Part shown: positions 32,764-47,655 of the stretch, piece after piece
Layout of the letters: the number at the start of each line of letters is the position of its first letter
Numbering within the stretch: position 1 is the first letter of the stretch
Source of the DNA: Strigops habroptila
Taxonomy: Eukaryota; Chordata; Aves; Psittaciformes; Psittacidae
Direction of reading: 5' to 3'
Length of the DNA stretch: 64,000 nucleotides
NCBI RefSeq assembly: GCF_004027225.2
Contig: NC_044282.2
Span: 66,780,225-66,844,224, forward strand
Position numbers and translations under genes: made by a program
Notes under the pieces: model-generated
What the model was told of the DNA's origin: nothing
The model's database searches: none
Seen by the model: the letters and a program-made list of their open reading frames with translations, nothing else

Positions 32764-35700
32764 ATAATACGTGAAATAGCAAGACTCCATGTTGTGTTGT
32801 CAAGCCTCTGCTGGCAGTGTTCAGATAGTTTATAATATAAACAGAAGATCTGCATGTCCATGTGACAGATGAATGTGTGGCCATTGTGAAAATTTTATCC
32901 TAAGAATGTAGTTTGATCTGTGTATCTGAGGGGTCTGCTTGTATTTGTGGTGGTCTAGGAAAATCGAAACCGTAACTTGCCAGATGCAGTATTAGCCAAG
33001 AAAGTGGCAATGAAAAAAAGGCTTTTACTATCAGAATCAAATATGAGAGTTATAAAACTGGCTTTTAAGGTACTGATACACAAGAACGTCAAATCTTATT
33101 GAGAAAGACAAAAATTAGGCTTTTGCTAGGATAGTGTTTAGCTTATAAACCCTTCCCTCCCTAGGGTTTTTCTCTAGACATAATTCTGTAAAGGAACCAG
33201 GATAATTTTTGTTTTCAAGGATAACACAGTTAATTATACTTGTGATTTGCGAAGATGAGCTAACTGGAAAGGAGGGAACTGTTGTGGGTGCCAGAGAGTA
33301 TTTTTTTAGGAAGGTTTCATTCTCTGATACGAAAGGACTAGCTTTTAATCAGGTTTGAAATTGGGATAAACAGTAGATACATAATATGAAATACAGGCTA
33401 AGCATGTTATGGCTACCAAAGTTCAGCATGCACAATGATATATCCTGAATGCTTGCTGCTGTGTCCTTGAGCACACACAAAGTTTAAATCCAGCTTACTG
33501 CTCTTCCAGGTGATGCTGATTTTCTCAGCAGCCAGGATAGAAAGGCCCTAGAGCTGCCCACCTAAAATGCTACCACTGGTCTCCCCATGAGAGCAGGGTA
33601 AGAATGTACTGGCTCATCTTTTAACACAAGCATCTAACCATCCTTGTATCCTGCCTTTAAAAGCAGATCTTCATGTATGACAAGAATTCTATTGCCATGA
33701 CAGGTGTGGAAAGGACTTTCCAGTTCTTTCCACAAACTGCAAACTTTCCAGTTCGCAGAAGATACAAACTACTTTTTGCCCAATGACTGTCACATAGCCA
33801 AGTAATTCCTATCTGCTGCTTAACCATATTTAAAGAACCTGTTTGCTTATCAGTGTGAAACACATTAATTTTGACAGTTCATGACAAATGCATCCATTGC
33901 CCTTCCCTATTAAACTAATTGTAACAGAAGGGCTTTATTTTTTATTTTCCTTTTCATAAATACCTATTTTTAGCATAGATATCATGCTTCAAGGCCTGTA
34001 ATTTTTTTTTCTTTCTTAAACATTACTTTCCAAATAGAAATCTCAAGTTCCTGGGATCATGGTTTCTTAACTGATGTCGAGACAAACTACTAAGGTTTTT
34101 TTGGTCACATGCTGACCATCCATAACGTCCTACTGTACCATCTCTGAGTTAACAAAGTGAATAGAGTTACTTCATTTTGTGACTTGATGCTTTTAGAAAC
34201 AGAGAAATAATCTAATGCATTAAAATTAAACCACTCCTATACCATTTTATTAGGCAAATCTGATAGAAGTGAAAAGCTTGGAGAAATACTTTAATCCACA
34301 TAGTTTCATTGTCAGAGTCAGTGCAGGCAGAAGATTCACTAAGGGCTTGGAAATAGTTACAAAGAAGAACCTGTGCAATATCAAAATAAAATTCCATAAG
34401 GTAGGAATCTTTGTCTTTAGAAAGATACGTCTTCATAGTAATTGGCCAGAAACATCAAAAGATTTAGAAGAAATCTAGTGAAAAACAAACTCTTGGTTTA
34501 CATATAGCTCTTAAAAGAGTACATGCCACAAAATTTGTTTAGAGTGCCTGTGCTCAAAGTGCCAGTCTTGCCCTTCACCTCTTCCTGCTATGCTGGCATC
34601 AGCAGGGTGCTGCACATGGACCCAGCCCAGCAGACAGGGCAGCATACTGCTTGTTGACAGGGTTGCAAACATGAGGAGTTTAACCTCTGCCTAGTTCTTG
34701 AACATCTGGATATTAAAGCCAGCAGTGCAGCAGGGGTGTAGGTAGAGATGGCTTGGTGCCTCCTAACCTGAGAAGCAAAGGTTAGGCATACAGTCAGTGA
34801 TGTAGGCATACACTCTTATGGCAGTAAGTGATGCAGACAGGGCAATTCAGATGATAGGTGCCTGAGCTACATCTCAGATGTGCTCACCTCCACATCAGCA
34901 AAAACAGCCATCTGCCTAACAGGTATTTGAAGGATGTGGTACTGTGCCTAGACAGCTGCTCTGCTGTACCGGGGCAGCCAGCAGCTTTGGAGAGCAGATG
35001 AGAAGTACAAAAGCGCCTACTCCTTGCTCTCATGTTATGTCCCCTGTCCTCGCCACTGTGGAGGAAACTGAGTGGCAGCCTCATGACCCCACATATTTTA
35101 CAGGTTATACTCTGCGTCCCTCATGCTTCCTGGTAATTTCTTGGTGACCCACTGATACTGCATGTTTCTCAATCATGCAGTCTTTTGTCTAACTGCTTGC
35201 AGTAGACAACAGATCTTCATTAGGAAAGTAACTACATTATTTTAATTCATTAAAACACACATACGCATAAGAAGTTTGGTATTTCAATAGCTGACATTTC
35301 ACTATGAAGCCACGTCTTCCTCCAGGCAAAAAAGACCTATACGAATAGTAACAACAATCTTAAACACATTCTAAATTAAATTATGACTGTCATGTTTCAT
35401 TAGAAATTAATTTATGACTGTTTGCTTAAGCACTCATCTTCATTTCATTCAGAGCATAGTAATTTTTTACATGAGCAGAGCAATCAGTGAGCTTAAGTTT
35501 AAATGTGAATGGAATTCCTGTATGTCCCCATACCTAAGTATAATATTTATTCCACAGATGTTGATGCATTTCACAATGAGCGATGTTACTTGCTAAAATC
35601 CAAGGATTACCTTTTTCAAGTAAAAAACGTGGTGGATTATTTTTTTTTTCTTTTAGGAAAAGCAGATATGAAAATATCTGCTTCGTATCTAAAGGATAGA

Positions 35701-36513
35701 AAAGATATCTATCATATCAGGTAAAGGATCGTTCATTGTTATTTTCCTTATCTGCATCTAAAATTATGTGCCGTGGAATATACATACATACATTCACACC
35801 CTTCCAAGTCATGCTGGTGAGAGATCACATATAAAGCGTTTGAGAAATTTAGTAATATTGGGGTTTTATTGTGTTGTATCAGATTTGCAGAGGCCAGCAT
35901 CCAGCAGCTCTTCAAATTTTGGCTTATAAAGGCACAATTAATCTTTGGGCTGCAATTCAGGAATAGCAATGTAATCTTATACTATGTGTACCACTTATTA
36001 CATCTAGACCTTTATACCCAGAGGAATAACATAGATGAATTCATTGATTATATCTTTTTAAGCCTAAAAAGAGCTACAATTTGTCAGGAAAGAATAGCTA
36101 GAAGCAACAGATAGTGACCTAAATAGTAGAATTCCAAAGATAAAATAGAAGAAAATGAACACAAATGCTTCATTGTTTGAGAGCTGTATTGTCTGCAACA
36201 CACTCCAGTGAATCCAGTCTTTGTGGAAGAGGCCAAGGCAGATAGAATCTGTGGAGCTAAAAATGACAGCCTGAGTAAGTAGCCATCAGAGATGAAGCCA
36301 GGGAGACTCTGGCAATTGCGCTGTAAATCATAACTGCAATATTTGTTCAAAGCTCCAGTTACTATGCGTACTGGTGGTTTTGTCAGAACAGTCAGAAGAG
36401 TCCTGCCTCATAAAACACTTAAGGATATCTAATGTACTGTTCTTGTGGACCTAAATATAAATTTCTGACTATTGTCTGGGTGTAATGTCAGTGTGGTAGC
36501 TGGCAAACCATTA

Positions 36514-36600
36514 AGGGCCCGATTCTACTCCACAGCAATTCCCTTAAAGCACTGGAGGTAATGGAGTGACTCAGGAGAAAGAAAAATCAAGCCCATGCAT
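36514..36600. repeat. Possible MITE-like relic
   Basis: AAGGGCCCGATTCTACTCCA, GGTAATGGAGTGACTCAGGA and AATCAAGCCCATG suggest a decayed copy of an old amniote repeat that begins GGGCCTGATTCT and has CAATGGAGTTAC-type arms. Low certainty; a library search is needed to name it. Confidence 0.35.
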
Positions 36601-37395
36601 TTCATTATTGTAAGTAGTTCTTGTCTTTAGCACATAAATCTAGTAAAACAGCATTGCATTTATCATAAATTGTTATTGTTTATGCACATTTTCAAAGTTT
36701 TGGGGGAAAAGGTTGCATTTCTGAATACCTTTTAAAAGCTGCAGTTAACAGCTTTCACCTCAAACACTGTAGTTAACAGAGGTGAGGAGAGGACTACAGG
36801 ATTTATAGATTTCCTTTTTATGAGGTTGTCTGCTCTTTGCAGCTTGTCCTTGCTAAAGGAAAAACTTGATTCAGGTTTTAACCCTGGAAAATTAGGGCCC
36901 ATGTAGACATGGGAATGAAGCTCTGCACGTGCTGCCGTGCTCTCCGTGAACAGATGTCCAAATAAAATATTATATTCTGAGCACAGCAATTTAGGTCTGG
37001 GGTGTGATTTTTTCGAGGGAGCTGAGCAGGGTGGGACTTCTTACATGCCTAAAGCTGAGCATATGTTGGGCGTGTTTTGCAGAATCATGGCTATAGGGCC
37101 AAGTGTCTAAGGCTATTTAACACCTCGGGAAGTTACTCCTGGGGAGTCACATTGGTGATGCACAGTGGTGTGAAAAAGAGCTTGATGAATAGTTGGTTTT
37201 AAATATCCCATTGGATACTCAGCTGAACCTTTGGGTGTTAAGAGACCTGCAGAAAGCTCAATCTCAATGACAAAAAAATAAATGGACATAATGAGAGGAA
37301 GAAAAATGTGTTCTCCAAGGTTTGCGTAACAGTTTGGAAACGTTTTAGTAGGTGAAGTGTTAATACTTCCTTCAGCAATAATGACTTGGGAAGGA

Positions 37396-37442
37396 GGTTG
37401 CTTGTTTGGGGGTTTTTGGTTGGTTGGTTTGTTTGTTTGAAT
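37396..37442 (+). repeat. G/T-only microsatellite, (GGTT)n and (TTTG)n
   Basis: TTGTTTGGGGGTTTTTGGTT followed by GGTTGGTTTGTTTGTTTGA; a strand-asymmetric G/T tract of about 45 bases. Confidence 0.8.
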
Positions 37443-40400
37443 TACCTCTCATATTCTACAGAAAGCAAACAAACAACATACATGCTTGGAAATATCACAA
37501 ATTTGAATTCCTGTCTTCCTGGTTGCTTCATATAGGCCACACTGTACCTGGATAAGGCCAGATGTTTCTGTAAACTCTAATGCTGTAAATGAAGATGACA
37601 TTAACACCAATAACTATTTTGTTATTGAACTTAAATAGGTGTTAGTGATGAATAAATGAAACCAAAATCTATAGAAGGACTATGTTACAACATCAGAAGA
37701 ACACAGAAGATTTTCTGTTTGTTTTTAATGCCAGATTTCCAACCAATAGTAAGAACAGAAAAGAAAGCTATGCTTGTTTATGGGCTAGGGCAAGGTCTCA
37801 CAGACTCAATTTCTCTACAATTTTCCCCCAGGTCACAAAGGCTGACCTAGGCCCCTCACAGAACACAGCCATCCAAATCTCATATGGGCTTTTTTGAAAC
37901 TCCTTGGAGCTTTTTTCCTCTCTATCCCTTGGTAACTGTAATCCTTCAATGTCTGATGTGGTTGTTAAGTGTGCTCCATAGATCTAACTAGGAATCATGT
38001 CCTATTAAGGCTTCCACAACAACCAGACTCCTACTCTTTTATGGGAGACTGGAGCTATCTGCTAAGTTTCAAATTTACATTTACTTTTAGTTAGATCTTT
38101 AACTCTGATATCTTCTAAGGCATAAGTCATCCACTCCTGACACTTCAGGATCCCAAGTTTGATGTGTTAAAGCTGTACAATCTCTAATCTCTAGATGGTG
38201 GGGGGGGGGGATACTTGGACTGCTACTAACAGATATGTGCAGGGTGAGTGAGAACAGCAAGTTCATATATGCTATACAGCAATCTATGCATGTGAAATTT
38301 CTGAAAGGCTCCCCATCACCGATAAAAAATTTCTAGAGATCAAAAAAGTTTGAATACACTTCACTGGAGTGTCAAATCTTGACAATAAAACACATTAAAA
38401 AGAGTCTGACCAAGTGACAGCTTTCTAACAGATAACCATAGAGATATGAAGACAAGTTGGAAGACAGCCTGTAGAAAGAGTTATGGAGGTGAATGGAAAG
38501 AAATTTGAAGATGGTTTGAGATAATGTCAATTGGTGTAGTCCAGATAAAGACAGACCCTTTACATCTTCTTGAGTAAGTTTGAGGCACCAACGAAACTAC
38601 ATAAAACACCTGTTAGTTATAAAAATGTCAAACAAGCATGCATTTGGGAAATGGAGAGATTTAAACATTCATGAAAGGGTGAGAGAGATTCTTAGAAGAC
38701 ACGTCGGATATATTTGTCATCTCAGCAATTTGCCTGTCTCTGTTCCAGAAAAAAAAAACCAATAATCTTGTGAGCATTGAAAGTAATCAAGCCTGATTTC
38801 CTACAGATTAATTAATGGAGTTTCTAAAAGACGCAAGCTCCAACTGAAGCTTTTGTGGTTGAGCCCCATAGCATGAGAACCCAGTGTGGATTCTCTAGGG
38901 ACTAATAAGAACTAATGCACACCTGAGCTCTTCTGCAGATACAGGGATTTTTTGAGACTTTCTCTTCCATCATCCCACTCAGTTTCATCAAATTTCTGAA
39001 AAATGCCATTATTTTATAGACTCTCTGAAGAACTGACCCTTTTCTCCCCCAGTAACTCAGTGAAATTTCCCCATCCTTTCCATTTACTGGTAGTGTTGTT
39101 CCCATGATGGCTTGAGCACATACAAGAAAAGACTACTTCCACCTTCCAAACCTGCCTGATTTCTGTTACTCTCAGGAAGTCTGGTGGTTGATTAATTAGT
39201 AAGTAATTTGATGTTATTTCTGACCTAGGAATGAAAGATGGGAGACGGCCTAGGAAATTCCTTGACAAGCCTTGTGTGGGACTGTGCTTTTCTCGATGTC
39301 GTGGTTGGTCAGCTACCTTACTGCTGATAGAAGCCACTGCCAATCTGCTTGCTTGTATCAGCTGAAATCATTGGACCTGCACTGTTATATACATGTATGA
39401 ATATTTTAATTAATTTTCTATACAAGAACATTTATCAGCTAAAATCAAGAAGTAAATCTATTTTTAAATGAAGCTAGCTTCAATATTTACTGCAACTTAA
39501 TGACAACTTGAGACAAGAATTTAATTACATGGAGTCAGCATACCATATATATTGTAAGGATGTACCACGGGACTTATTCTAAAGTGTAATTTAGAGTGTA
39601 ACTTTTAGACTGCTCCTCGGTATGAACTTAAATCAAAATATTTCCACTGATGGAGCACATTCTTCAAAACTGATTACAAAAGTAGCCACAGGACTAATGG
39701 AGGCTTACTGTAATTTTATGTGTTATGGTATAAATGACTTGGAAGAACGCTCCTGGGAAGTCGTATTGTAATTTAGTATCTTAAAGCTGAAAAACGCTAA
39801 GAAAATATTTTTTCACAGGGACCTACATTTTCCCCTTAGTGCTACCTAGAAATGCATCTTTTTCAGGACAGTTTTGTATCCCTTGCAATTCACATACCAT
39901 GTCCCAAAAATACACTGAAATGTCGTACTGTCCTTCACAGAAACAGCCTCCCCTGAGGAGTGGACAACAGATGGGGACTCAGGAGACCAAGCTTTTCCTT
40001 CCTCCTTCTCCCTGCTGGCTTTGCACATGCTGATCTCAAGGAGGTTTACAAAGGCCAGTAACGGCTTCCTTGTTCACCATTACCCTGGTTTTTGCTGGCA
40101 TCACTCATGGTGTTGTAGAGAGTGGGAGGTGTTCTCCAATGTCTGTATTTCAGGGCCTTGCTGTGAAAATGCCACACCACCTTTGCAGCTGTATCCCACC
40201 ACAGGCAGATGTGAGTTACCTCTGTGAATACACAGAAACTAGCTGTGTTTAACAGTCTAGCCATACAACTGAGTTGTTTTTTACACTGATCTTACTTTGC
40301 TGCAGTAAGAACTGTTGCTCTGTGACAGTATGTTAGGCCTTGCTTACGTAAGGCTACTGTTCAATTGTTTAACAAACCTATTTCAATAAAAGAGTGGCTG

Positions 40401-42650
40401 ACATCAATCCCTGACTAAACAATTTCTAGAAAAAGAAATAGGTAAGTCAGCACAACGCTCTTGGGTAGACGAGGTTTATTCTGGGACATAACTGCTTAAA
40501 GATGCAGATACAAATGAAATGGGCTATGTCGAAACACGAAAGGATCTTCTTCACTACTTAATTATCTGGCGTGGTGACATTTCAGTGGATGTTATTTGTA
40601 GATCTTCATTTAGGTAAAAATAGCTATATGGCAGATTGCTATGGCAGCATTCTATTATAAGGTTATGCCAGGCATATGCTCAAGGATGTTTCTACTTTAT
40701 AGACAGGCATGCTATCTCCTAACTGCTCCAAAGGCATCTCAAGAAAGATTTACACCCACACTGTGCCCTAACAGCTCCACAGGAACTCTAACTAGCCATG
40801 AGTAAGTAAGGCCCGTAACCAAAAATGCTGAGCAGCACCTCAGCTGGTGTAAATTGTCATAGCTCCTCTGTGGAGCTGGGGACACTTTACACAACTGGAG
40901 GATTTGTTCCTTTGAATGTGCAGAAAGTCGACCTCCAATACATAAGATGTCCTTGCACACAGGAACATGCAAACTTTCTTTTGAGCTCCTTTGGAAACTT
41001 GTGATTTCTCACTCCAGCCCCACAGGTGTGCTTTACCTTTTATTGGTCAAGATGGGTATTTGCAACGGTCCACTGGGTAATAGAGATGCCTTTTAAAGTT
41101 CCTTTCCAAGGTACATTCTAAAACTGTCTGGAAAAATTTACCTGCAGCTGGAATTGCACTGGGTAATCCACACAGATTTTCAGTGCTCTCAGGTAAATGC
41201 AGTACTGCATGGCCATCCACTGCTGCGCTGAAGGGGGCATGAGGCTTGATTAGCCCCAATGGGCTCAGAGGCCAGGAATTTTCAGTAATTAATTTACACG
41301 TAAACAGAATCATATAAATGTATCCAAACCAATTTTGTGATGGAGAGGGCAGGACTAGGCCTGCTGGGCCTGTTGTCAGCACACAGACAGCTGTAAGAAA
41401 GGAGAAGACAAAGGACTTTGTGCCACAGAGCCACAGTGGGGGGAGAGTGGTCACCTTCAGATTCCCTAGACTGCAGAGAAGCCTTGAACTGAGTCAGAGG
41501 TCAAAGCTGGCTCAGAACTGAAAGATTTCCAAAGGAAAACCTTTCCTACATGCTCTAAGTAAAATGGATCAGCACAGTGCATGGGTTACAGGACAACAAA
41601 GGTGCAACAGGGGGATATGCAGTGACCCCAAGCATTTAATTTAGTTGGTTTCCTGTAGTGGGAGTGTTTCGGTCACCATAAAGGTTGCGGCATGTGGATA
41701 CATGAAAGCAGCCTGAAGATCGAAATCTGGAGCCTCCCTTCACTTTTCTGTAGCTCTCACGACTTAAGACCTTCAGCTGTAGACCTTGTCCAAACTATAT
41801 CATGGTCCTGACACAAAAAGAGAGTCAGTCACAGAACACAGGATATATTGGTCTGACCTGAAGTTGAAGGGCAGCCCTGAATGAGCTGGAAAATGACCCC
41901 CTCCTCTGCAGGACAACTCAAGGCCCTGACTCAAGGCCTTCACAGCCTCTAGATCATGATACTAAAGAATGAAACATTTTTGTAGCACTGTGTGGCGTTA
42001 TACACTCTCCCTCTATCAGAGGGAATATTTCTAATAATCTTGCTTAATGGTCCACACACAGAAGTATTTTGTTATTTCTGCCTAGGGAGTTTAGTCACCA
42101 CACTCCTCCAGCACTCCTTTTAGGTTGGCTGAGGGAACTCTGCAGAATAAAGCACAAACCTATGCAAAAAATTTACCCTGCTCTATAAAATTCACTGAGA
42201 TAACCTTGTTCTAACTCCTACACAGCCTCAGCCATAACAACTCAACCAGTAAAACTTGAAGTTCTGTGTAGCAACGCTTTCCGAGTCACAAGTAATTGTG
42301 TGTACCAAGAACTCCCCACCTAACTTTTAATGGAAATCTTTCAAAACAGTAGCCAGTAGAACTTGCAACTCCTGCTTTCAGCTTTGCTCCAGGCTTCAAG
42401 GTATTCATTTTCTTCATTTTTTCCCCCCAAATGCAATTATTTTGTTTCTCAGTATAGTGATTATTCTTAACAACAATGTATTGTGGCACGCTGAGCACCA
42501 CCCATGCATTACAAACACAAGTACCTATCACCACTCTACTGTTCCCACACGCTCCAGGTAACATGGTGGACATTAACTGACTTCACTAGGGCTGAGCCTG
42601 GGCATGAGAGAAGAGATTGAATTAATGGGCCTCCGGCCAGTGTCACAGGT

Positions 42651-44000
42651 TTTGTTGTTCAGTGCATTAAAACCTCTGCTTGACTGAGAGGAAGGGACAA
42701 TTCAAAGTTTAGAGATGAGTTTTAATGGAAGATTTCAGGAAGCAAAAGAAAAAAATTGTTCATGGGTGACAAAAAAATGCTTCCTTGTCTATGAAGCAGC
42801 ACAGCAAAAAGTGCAAAAAGAGGAAAAAGGGACAGAAGAAACCTATAGAAAAGAAGAATGGGAAAAGCAGTTGGCTAAATGAAGATAAATGGCAGCAGAA
42901 CTTCAAGTAATAGATATCATAGGGTTTTTAATAGCTTGAATTTCTTGTAGCAGGCAGCCAAAAATCAAGGAAGCTGCTGGCTGGTAGAGACAAGGTGGCA
43001 TTGGCAAGCAGCATTTTAGATGGAAGGGAGGAAGTGGGGAGATTTTGCAGACATCATCCATCAAGAACAGAGATAATCATAACATTTTGTGTTGACAAAA
43101 AAGATCATGATAGCTACCATGTTAGGAAGACAGGCAGGAAAAGGGGTAGCAAAATGGGAGAAAAGATGGTCTAGGAGACAGCCCAGGAGACAAGAAGTAT
43201 AACAGAACTGTCAGAGGAAATTAGGATCAGAAAATCAGTAAGAAGTGGTAAATAACTAACCTTAAGAAGTCAAGCCAATACTGAAGTGGCAGCTGGATGT
43301 GCAGAAGCAGATGGTTATGAAACTCCAGGCAAGAGCATTACTGGCAGAGAAAGAGAGTGACTGGCAGAGAAGGGCAAGTGCATCCAGGATTCTCTCATGG
43401 CTACCTCTGTGAGGCAATGGGGAGATCAAGTAACAAAGGGAGGCACAAAAAAGAAAGGAGACATCAGGGAGGGTGCATCTCCAAAGCAAACCAGGATTGA
43501 GAAAAAGAGAGAATTACAGAAGCCAAGTGTTGGGAATCTTGATCATGAAGAGAAGGACAAAGATTGTCCTCAAATGAAGCCACGTACAGGAACTGGATAA
43601 GCCTATCTATTAAAAGTCAGAGTCAGAGAAGCTACAGCTACAGAAGCTACTTAGAAGTGGGAACAAACAGCAGCTTCTGGGAATGAGAGACATGTAGAAA
43701 TCAGTGCTTTTTTTAAAAAAGGCAGACTAAATTAAAGGAATTTCATTTTTTTCAAGAGCAAGAGCATGCTTGAAGGCAGAGGGTCTAGAAAACTGAGTGG
43801 TTAAAAACACACAAGCACAGAAGAAGAATGTAGAGATAACAGAAGACAGAGAACTTGCACTTGAAAGACATTATGATCGAGTATAAAGAGAAGGGAGCCA
43901 AGGTTTCAGAAGGACAGTACAAGAAGAAGCTGGGATCTTATCTGGGCTTATTCACTCTGTCCTTTAAAAAGACAACTAGATCCTGGCAGGAGAAGGAGGA
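42651..44000 (+). other. Purine-rich strand-asymmetric region
   Basis: For about 1.3 kb the + strand is dominated by A and G, with many AGAAG/GGAAA/AAAGAGG words and few pyrimidine runs. No long open frame exists. It could be an old transposon internal region, a non-coding transcript, or mutational skew; none can be shown here. Confidence 0.5.
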
Positions 44001-44089
44001 AGGTTAGCAGAAAAACACAATTTTATTAGTCATGAGCAAACACAGAGGGTTTGAAGCTCCCAGCCCAGTATGAACATCTGTATGAGAGG

Positions 44090-44175
44090 CAGTTCAGTCT
44101 CTGGAAGAAGTCCTGACCCTATTAAAGTCAATGACAAAACTCCTGTTGCCTTCAACAGAGCCAAAATTTCACCTT
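44090..44175. repeat. Possible MITE-like relic
   Basis: The segment TCCTGACCCTATTAAAGTCA followed by ATGACAAAACTCCTGTTGCC and TTCAACAGAGCCAAAATTTC resembles a reptile/bird interspersed family whose two arms (TTGAAGTCAATGG and its complement) are near-inverted. Here TTAAAGTCAATGA and TGCCTTCAACA are the decayed arms. Based on recollection of the family pattern; low certainty. Confidence 0.4.
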
Positions 44176-44439
44176 GTGTCTGTGGCCATTCCACGGAGAC
44201 TTCCAACATGAATGCCAATTAGTGCCAGTTTCAAAGGTGACATTTGTGACATGGATACACGCTCCACTGGGAGATGAGTTAAGATTATCAAATTGAGTTT
44301 GCATAGACCAGTAAAGGTAAGTGTGACATTCCTTATCCTAACAATCAACTGAGGCAAATAGATACACACACACACAGAGAAATAGCTGGGAATTTGAATA
44401 CTTTCAAAGCACGCTAAAAATGGCATCGTTATTGATTTA

Positions 44440-44462
44440 AAGAAAAATAAATAAATAAATGG
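44440..44462 (+). repeat. (AAAT)n microsatellite
   Basis: AGAAAAATAAATAAATAAAT, about five AAAT units. Confidence 0.8.
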
Positions 44463-47400
44463 GATTAGTAACTCAGCCTGTGTGTGGCAGGTCTAACTGA
44501 ATCAATTAGCATGTTAAAGACATGCATAAAATAATGTTTAATTAAAAATAAATTAAAAAAAGTGCGGGGGGGGGACGACTTTAAAGGGTAAATTGTCTCA
44601 TATTTTAAATTGAATGAATACCAAAAAAATGACCTGAGGATAGTGGATTACTGCTTAGAGGCTTTCTGATGCTAGACTTGTGCAACAGCCACTGTTAGCA
44701 CATTCAGATTAATAGTTCAATAGTAATTGGAATATTAACAGAATGTGTCAGATGTAAGCAGACTGGATACCACAGTACTCAAAAGAGTTACTTTTTTTCT
44801 TCATTTGCATGTTGATGTTCTACATGCCTAGATCAAAACCCATGCAGTCACTGTATGATTTAATATACAATATCAAGTCAATCTCCAGATAACAGTGAAC
44901 ACCTCCCATTTTATAAGCCTTTGCAATACACCAGTTTTACAAGTGTCTCTATGGTGAATCAGACCTGTGGTTTCCAATACTACTATCCCATTTATGAGTG
45001 TAAATCTGGGCTAATCCAGTGCAGACTGCCTCACTGTTGTGTTCTGCCCGAGTTTTATGTAGATCAGAATCTTTCCTAATGTGACTGATTCCAATTCTCC
45101 ACTCCGTTCTATTATTTTCATATAAACATTTAATCTACACTGTTTAGACCAATATAATAATGGCTTAAAGGAGTAAGGGAAAACCACAATTACATACAAA
45201 TTACAATAATAAATGCTGGGTAGCAGGTAAGCCACATTTCAACCCCTAAGAGATTGCTGCTTCAAGGCAAATCTATCTCATTCTAAGCCAGGTTCTGAAT
45301 AAATATATGATCATATCAGGAAGTCACCACATCGCTTATGAAATGCGCACGTACAGATGCAGCCATCGTCTCCGAGCAGCTGACGGTGTGCTCAGAGGAG
45401 AGCAAGGCTGGCATGTAGCAGGACGGTTGCAAATCCAGCCTGGAAGTGCACTGGCAGTTCTGCATGTGGAAGCTTGCACATCACCTGCTCACACTGTACC
45501 TAGCCCTAGGAAATGCACTAAATCTTTTCATGTTATACATGCCAAATTCATCAACAGCTTTAAAAGAGAGAAAGAAAGACATAGATCATTTTTTAACTGT
45601 TCCCATTATGTATGATAAAAGAAAAATTAGAATGAGTAACACAGTATAAACTCACTGCTCTTCTGCCACTGTGTGGAATAAGGCTTGCTCAGCACCTCAA
45701 TACCTTTAAATGTGAGCCTGTTAGATGAGCAATCCCAGCTGAAATGAAATGAGCAATCAGGCTTTCTCAACCTGCATCACACTGCCCAGATTGGCTCTGC
45801 TTTTGCTCAGCATGTAGCTCTCCCTCATTTCAACTGCAGTCTTGTGCACACATCACAGCTAGAATACAACTGATTGGTTTGATATACCGGTGTCAAAGAC
45901 AAAGGGCACAACCCCAACATGCTGAACATGAGCTACCCAAGTGCCTGAAGTTAGGCTCTGAGTGACCACACCAACGTTGGAGAAAGAAAGCTGAGAAACT
46001 TAAATAGTTTTTCATCCTAAAGCTGTGGACTAGACAGGTTTTTCTTATGGAGACACCAACTTGTCCATTCCAGAATAGGGTGGAGGGGGGGTGCTATGTG
46101 TATATGTGTTGAGTGAGGAGGAGATAGGTTTAATTAATCTTAAATGCCTTTGCAATTCAAGAATTGTAGCCTTGGATCAGTTCCTGTACTAACATGATTA
46201 GCAAATATTGACTTTTGAGTACAATAATAATGTGTCATCTGAAACCCTTGATAAGTAACTTAAGTACTTCCTTAGCTTGCATCTTATTAAATTAGATGAG
46301 GTACAGTTGAGGCACATTACACAAAGACATTGAAATGAGAAATCAGACCTAAAGATTTTAGCATTGATTAAGGAAAGTCAAAAGTTACAATAAAGATGGA
46401 ACTCTGTGGCCTGTATTCTGCTCTCCATCCGTCGCTGTGAGTACAGATCACCTCGCTCTAAGGTTCTTACTGATGCTAGGGAGCTATTCAAAATCAGTTT
46501 CACTATTTACTAACATAGATGTGTTTTCTTTGGAGTTCTTCAGCGTGGGGTGAAGTCACTATTTTCTATTTTTGCAACACCGTAGTTCTTATAGTTGTAA
46601 CAAGGGTAAACATTTGCTATTTGTGACTTTTTGACATGCAATCCATCATTTGATTATGTCTGATGGCCATATAATGTCAGCTTTATGGAAGGTTAACTGG
46701 CACAGGTTTTGAGCTTTTGAAGTTAATACAAGGGAGAACAAGGAAGGCGTCACACTTGTGTGTCTGTGAATATGGTAAGTATAACATACTCAAATCTGTT
46801 CATAAGGTTTAGTTTAAAAATGTGTACAGCAGCTCAACCAAGAAAGGAGTTAAAAGATGTGATACTCCTCAGATGCAATCTGACAAATCTTACTTTATTG
46901 ATTAGTTTTCAAAGGCAGTGCAGTGAGAGCACTACACTTACAATAGACTTTGGAATGAGGAGAGGGGGGGAGAAAAAAGCTCCAAATGTCATCAAAGCAA
47001 ATGGTCTGTGAATGTTGCTTCAAAGCTAGTCATTAGTTGCCAGGGTATTTTGCCACAAAGCTTGTAAAGAGGTTTTCCTGGAGGGGAAGGTATGACAAAA
47101 TGCACTTCTTGGAAAGATGACTTCTGCTTAAATAGCAGGACACATTAATTCTTGCTTGATACATAAAATTAATTAGAGGATTAACATCCTTTATGAAATT
47201 TTGCCAGAGATTTTTTCCTTTTTACCAGGAATAGACCCCAGGCCTTTTCTGTACTCTAATGAAATTGCAAATTGACTTGTGTTCAAATGATGCTTGACTA
47301 AAATGAATAATTAAAAATGTATTGCTAACAATGAGATGGGTCAGCTGATCTTTTCAAGGATTAATTAGTTTCAAGAACCATCTTTCTTATGTAACACAGC

Positions 47401-47584
47401 AAAGGCCAATGCCAGCACACCTTTTTTTCATGCAGTATTCCCCTTGAAGTCAAGGGACCCATTCTGCTCCCAATTATCCAAGGTTTTATTCCAGATTCAA
47501 TCTGTTTAGAGTGGGCTTTCCTTTATGGCAATTCAGAGAGGAGCTACGCCTGAAGGAGTTGAGCTGTTATTCTATCTACAACTC

Positions 47585-47655
47585 AATGAGCCCAATTCCT
47601 CTCTTTATTAGGGTCTGATCCAAAACCACGGTGAACCGGTGGGAGTCTCCTGTTT
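47585..47655. repeat. Possible MITE-like relic
   Basis: AGGGTCTGATCCAAAACCAC with GTGGGAGTCTCCTG in the same order as a common amniote interspersed repeat (GGGCCTGATCCAAAGCCCA...GGGAGTC). A related start occurs at 49686 (AAGGGTCTGATCCAAATCCC). Only a partial copy is visible. Confidence 0.35.

Larger units (their letters stand above)
32764..42650. other. Intergenic downstream of ETAA1, no gene seen
   Basis: Unique AT-rich DNA with the repeats listed at 36514 and 37396 and a G run at about 38204-38211. Reading frames are all short and unsupported. Confidence 0.65.
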
